Positions 63,988-64,000 of a DNA stretch of 64,000 bases are shown here, piece after piece. The stretch is taken from NCBI RefSeq assembly GCF_020731145.1, contig NZ_JAJFZN010000005.1, positions 62,001 through 126,000 on the forward strand. Reading direction: 5' to 3'. The DNA comes from Sneathiella sp. HT1-7. Its GTDB lineage: Bacteria > Pseudomonadota > Alphaproteobacteria > Sneathiellales > Sneathiellaceae. The stretch's first letter is position 1; each line of letters begins with the position of its first letter. The position numbers and the translations under genes were made by a program. The notes under the pieces are model-generated. The model worked only from the letters and a program-made list of their open reading frames with translations, made no database searches and was not told the DNA's origin.

Positions 63988-64000
63988 AATCCAGCCTTCC

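Noticed and set aside
1-64000. Search by eye for tRNA, rRNA, CRISPR arrays, insertion sequences, integrase genes and att-like repeats
   Set aside because: None was seen; no transposase, integrase or phage gene is present and no regularly spaced repeats were noticed.

Overview
The window reads as ordinary chromosome of a free-living, probably marine, alphaproteobacterium. The reasons are dense same-strand operons with many 1-4 nt stop/start overlaps, frequent GTG and TTG starts, a DUF1285 / CoA pyrophosphatase / DUF6111 / CCA-transferase block of alphaproteobacterial type, a MoxR-DUF58-DUF4159 module, several TRAP/ABC uptake systems and a PHA synthase. A Sneathiella/Rhodospirillales-like lineage is my best guess from gene content alone. 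I found no rRNA, tRNA, CRISPR array, prophage, insertion sequence or origin.

Layout. (1) 1-13999: nutrient uptake and catabolism. A dipeptide/opine-type ABC transporter on the minus strand is divergent from an XRE-cupin regulator. That regulator is followed by a YtcJ-type amidohydrolase, a COG0523 GTPase and a dimethylglycine-dehydrogenase-like flavoprotein, then LysR, a CaiB-type CoA-transferase and a complete TRAP transporter. (2) 14130-20007: stress and sulfur. cbpA-cbpM-ftsH is followed by a persulfide-dioxygenase-like MBL protein and a DUF442-sulfide:quinone-oxidoreductase fusion. (3) 20012-24907: LysE, MATE, MarR and a fatty acid desaturase on the minus strand, and a luciferase-like monooxygenase on the plus strand. 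(4) 25215-29830: a polyamine-type ABC operon with a Tat-exported binding protein and an unusually extended second permease. (5) 29837-43325: two divergent operons. Leftward run phaC-fabI-maoC/pta-ackA-sulP-kinase; rightward run a Lon-family protease, a USP-like protein and an APC permease. (6) 43406-50019: a split Aer-like aerotaxis pair followed by assorted metabolic genes (GT25, ChaC, DUF1499, sulfotransferase-like, acyl-CoA dehydrogenase, rhodanese). (7) 50060-63987: AsmA, DUF1194, flavin reductase, GNAT, the four-gene MoxR module, and the Nudix/CCA block.

The strongest signal not explained by genes alone is a shared regulatory element. The identical 14-mer TTGATCAGGATCAA, a perfect FNR/Anr-type box, occurs upstream of the sulfide-oxidation pair (17320) and upstream of phaC (38518). 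Both copies sit at roughly the class II activator distance from a -10-like hexamer. A degenerate copy has the same geometry in front of the Lon-family gene. This suggests that sulfide/persulfide detoxification, PHA/acyl-phosphate metabolism and a protease/USP unit form one low-oxygen regulon. The aerotaxis pair at 43.4-45.1 kb fits that physiology, although I see no box in front of it. Other local circuits visible in the DNA are a MarR protein with two near-identical 12-bp palindromes and an inverted repeat between the ABC operon and the XRE-cupin gene.
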